A DNA stretch of 15,305 nucleotides from SHZI01 sp040080965. GTDB lineage: Bacteria > Pseudomonadota > Gammaproteobacteria > Steroidobacterales > GCA-2729495. The first letter of the stretch is position 1; each line of letters starts with the position of its first letter. The notes beneath the pieces are model-generated. The model saw nothing but the letters and a program-made list of their open reading frames with translations, was not told the origin of the DNA and made no database searches. Below are positions 15,173-15,305 of the stretch, piece after piece. The position numbers and the translations under genes are program-made. Location of the stretch: the NCBI GenBank assembly GCA_040080965.1, contig JBEBHH010000060.1, forward strand, positions 1-15,305, given 5' to 3'.

Positions 15173-15305
15173 TTGCCGCCATCGCCACCGCCTGCCGTTC
15201 CGGTCCAGACCGTGTGGGTCGTGGTCGGTGAGCCCGAAGGACGACTCCTCCTGTTCGACGAGCCCGGACGCGGCCTCCACGTGGTCGACGCCGATGGCGT
15301 CGAAC
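15173..15305 (+). CDS. 5' part of an unrecognised gene, cut by window end
   Basis: From about 15194 to the end, one plus-strand frame shows strong G/C third positions and a protein-like sequence (VPVQTVWVVVGEPEGRLLLF, continuing with DEPGRGLHVVDADGVE). This looks like real coding sequence. I do not recognise the family. The frame opens after a TAG at 15146-15148. Possible starts are TTG 15173 and GTG 15212, neither with a clear Shine-Dalgarno sequence. A neighbouring frame just upstream, from an ATG at 15052, encodes a signal-peptide-like run (LGLLLPGLPIAAIATAC), so a frameshift between the two is possible. The coordinates of the start are therefore uncertain. It would be co-directional with the phosphatase gene. 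Confidence 0.4.
   Translation, partial: MPPSPPPAVPVQTVWVVVGEPEGRLLLFDEPGRGLHVVDADGVE

Overview
The window comes from a high-GC gammaproteobacterial chromosome. Strong G/C third-position codon bias, GTG and TTG starts, and a tightly packed set of outer-membrane biogenesis genes point this way. From memory, the order lol - comEC - exbB - exbD - (msbA) - lpxK - kdsB - LMW-PTP resembles the Pseudomonas and Xanthomonas/Chromatiales pattern. The species cannot be named from the sequence alone.

Bases 1-2820 are an accessory, gene-poor flank. They hold a strong rho-independent terminator of a plus-strand gene lying mostly outside the window (157-185), a stretch with a short tandem repeat and hairpin but no convincing gene, a lower-GC putative lipoprotein gene (624-1079, minus), a ParE/RelE-type toxin-antitoxin pair (1294-1817, minus), a conserved small protein of unknown function (1913-2200, minus), and a small secreted protein with a BamE/SmpA-like sequence pattern (2499-2795, minus). 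That last gene is divergent from sfsA.

Bases 2922-6910 are one plus-strand operon: sfsA, two LolC/E-type permeases, then lolD. The genes overlap or nearly touch. The permeases and LolD form the inner-membrane ABC machine that hands lipoproteins to LolA. The hook-like segment is seen only in the second permease, so I assign the first as LolE-like and the second as LolC.

A DUF2062 membrane protein (6852-7385, minus) converges on lolD with a 59-bp tail-to-tail overlap. It is divergent from comEC (7452-9821, plus), the DNA-uptake channel.

Bases 9858-15134 form a second plus-strand operon: exbB, exbD, msbA, lpxK, kdsB and a low-molecular-weight tyrosine phosphatase. It joins a proton-driven energiser pair to the lipid A flippase, the lipid A 4'-kinase and the CMP-Kdo synthetase, which are late lipid A/Kdo steps. 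A putative promoter sits in the 3' end of comEC. Two junctions use TTGA start/stop overlaps, and the exbD-msbA junction has an 8-codon mini-ORF overlapping both neighbours. The last ~130 bases hold the beginning of another plus-strand gene that I do not recognise.

I found no CRISPR array, phage, IS element, tRNA or rRNA, and no clearly new multi-gene system. The most interesting signals are the junction architecture, the LolE/LolC assignment, the BamE-like small protein and the possible frame break at the right edge.
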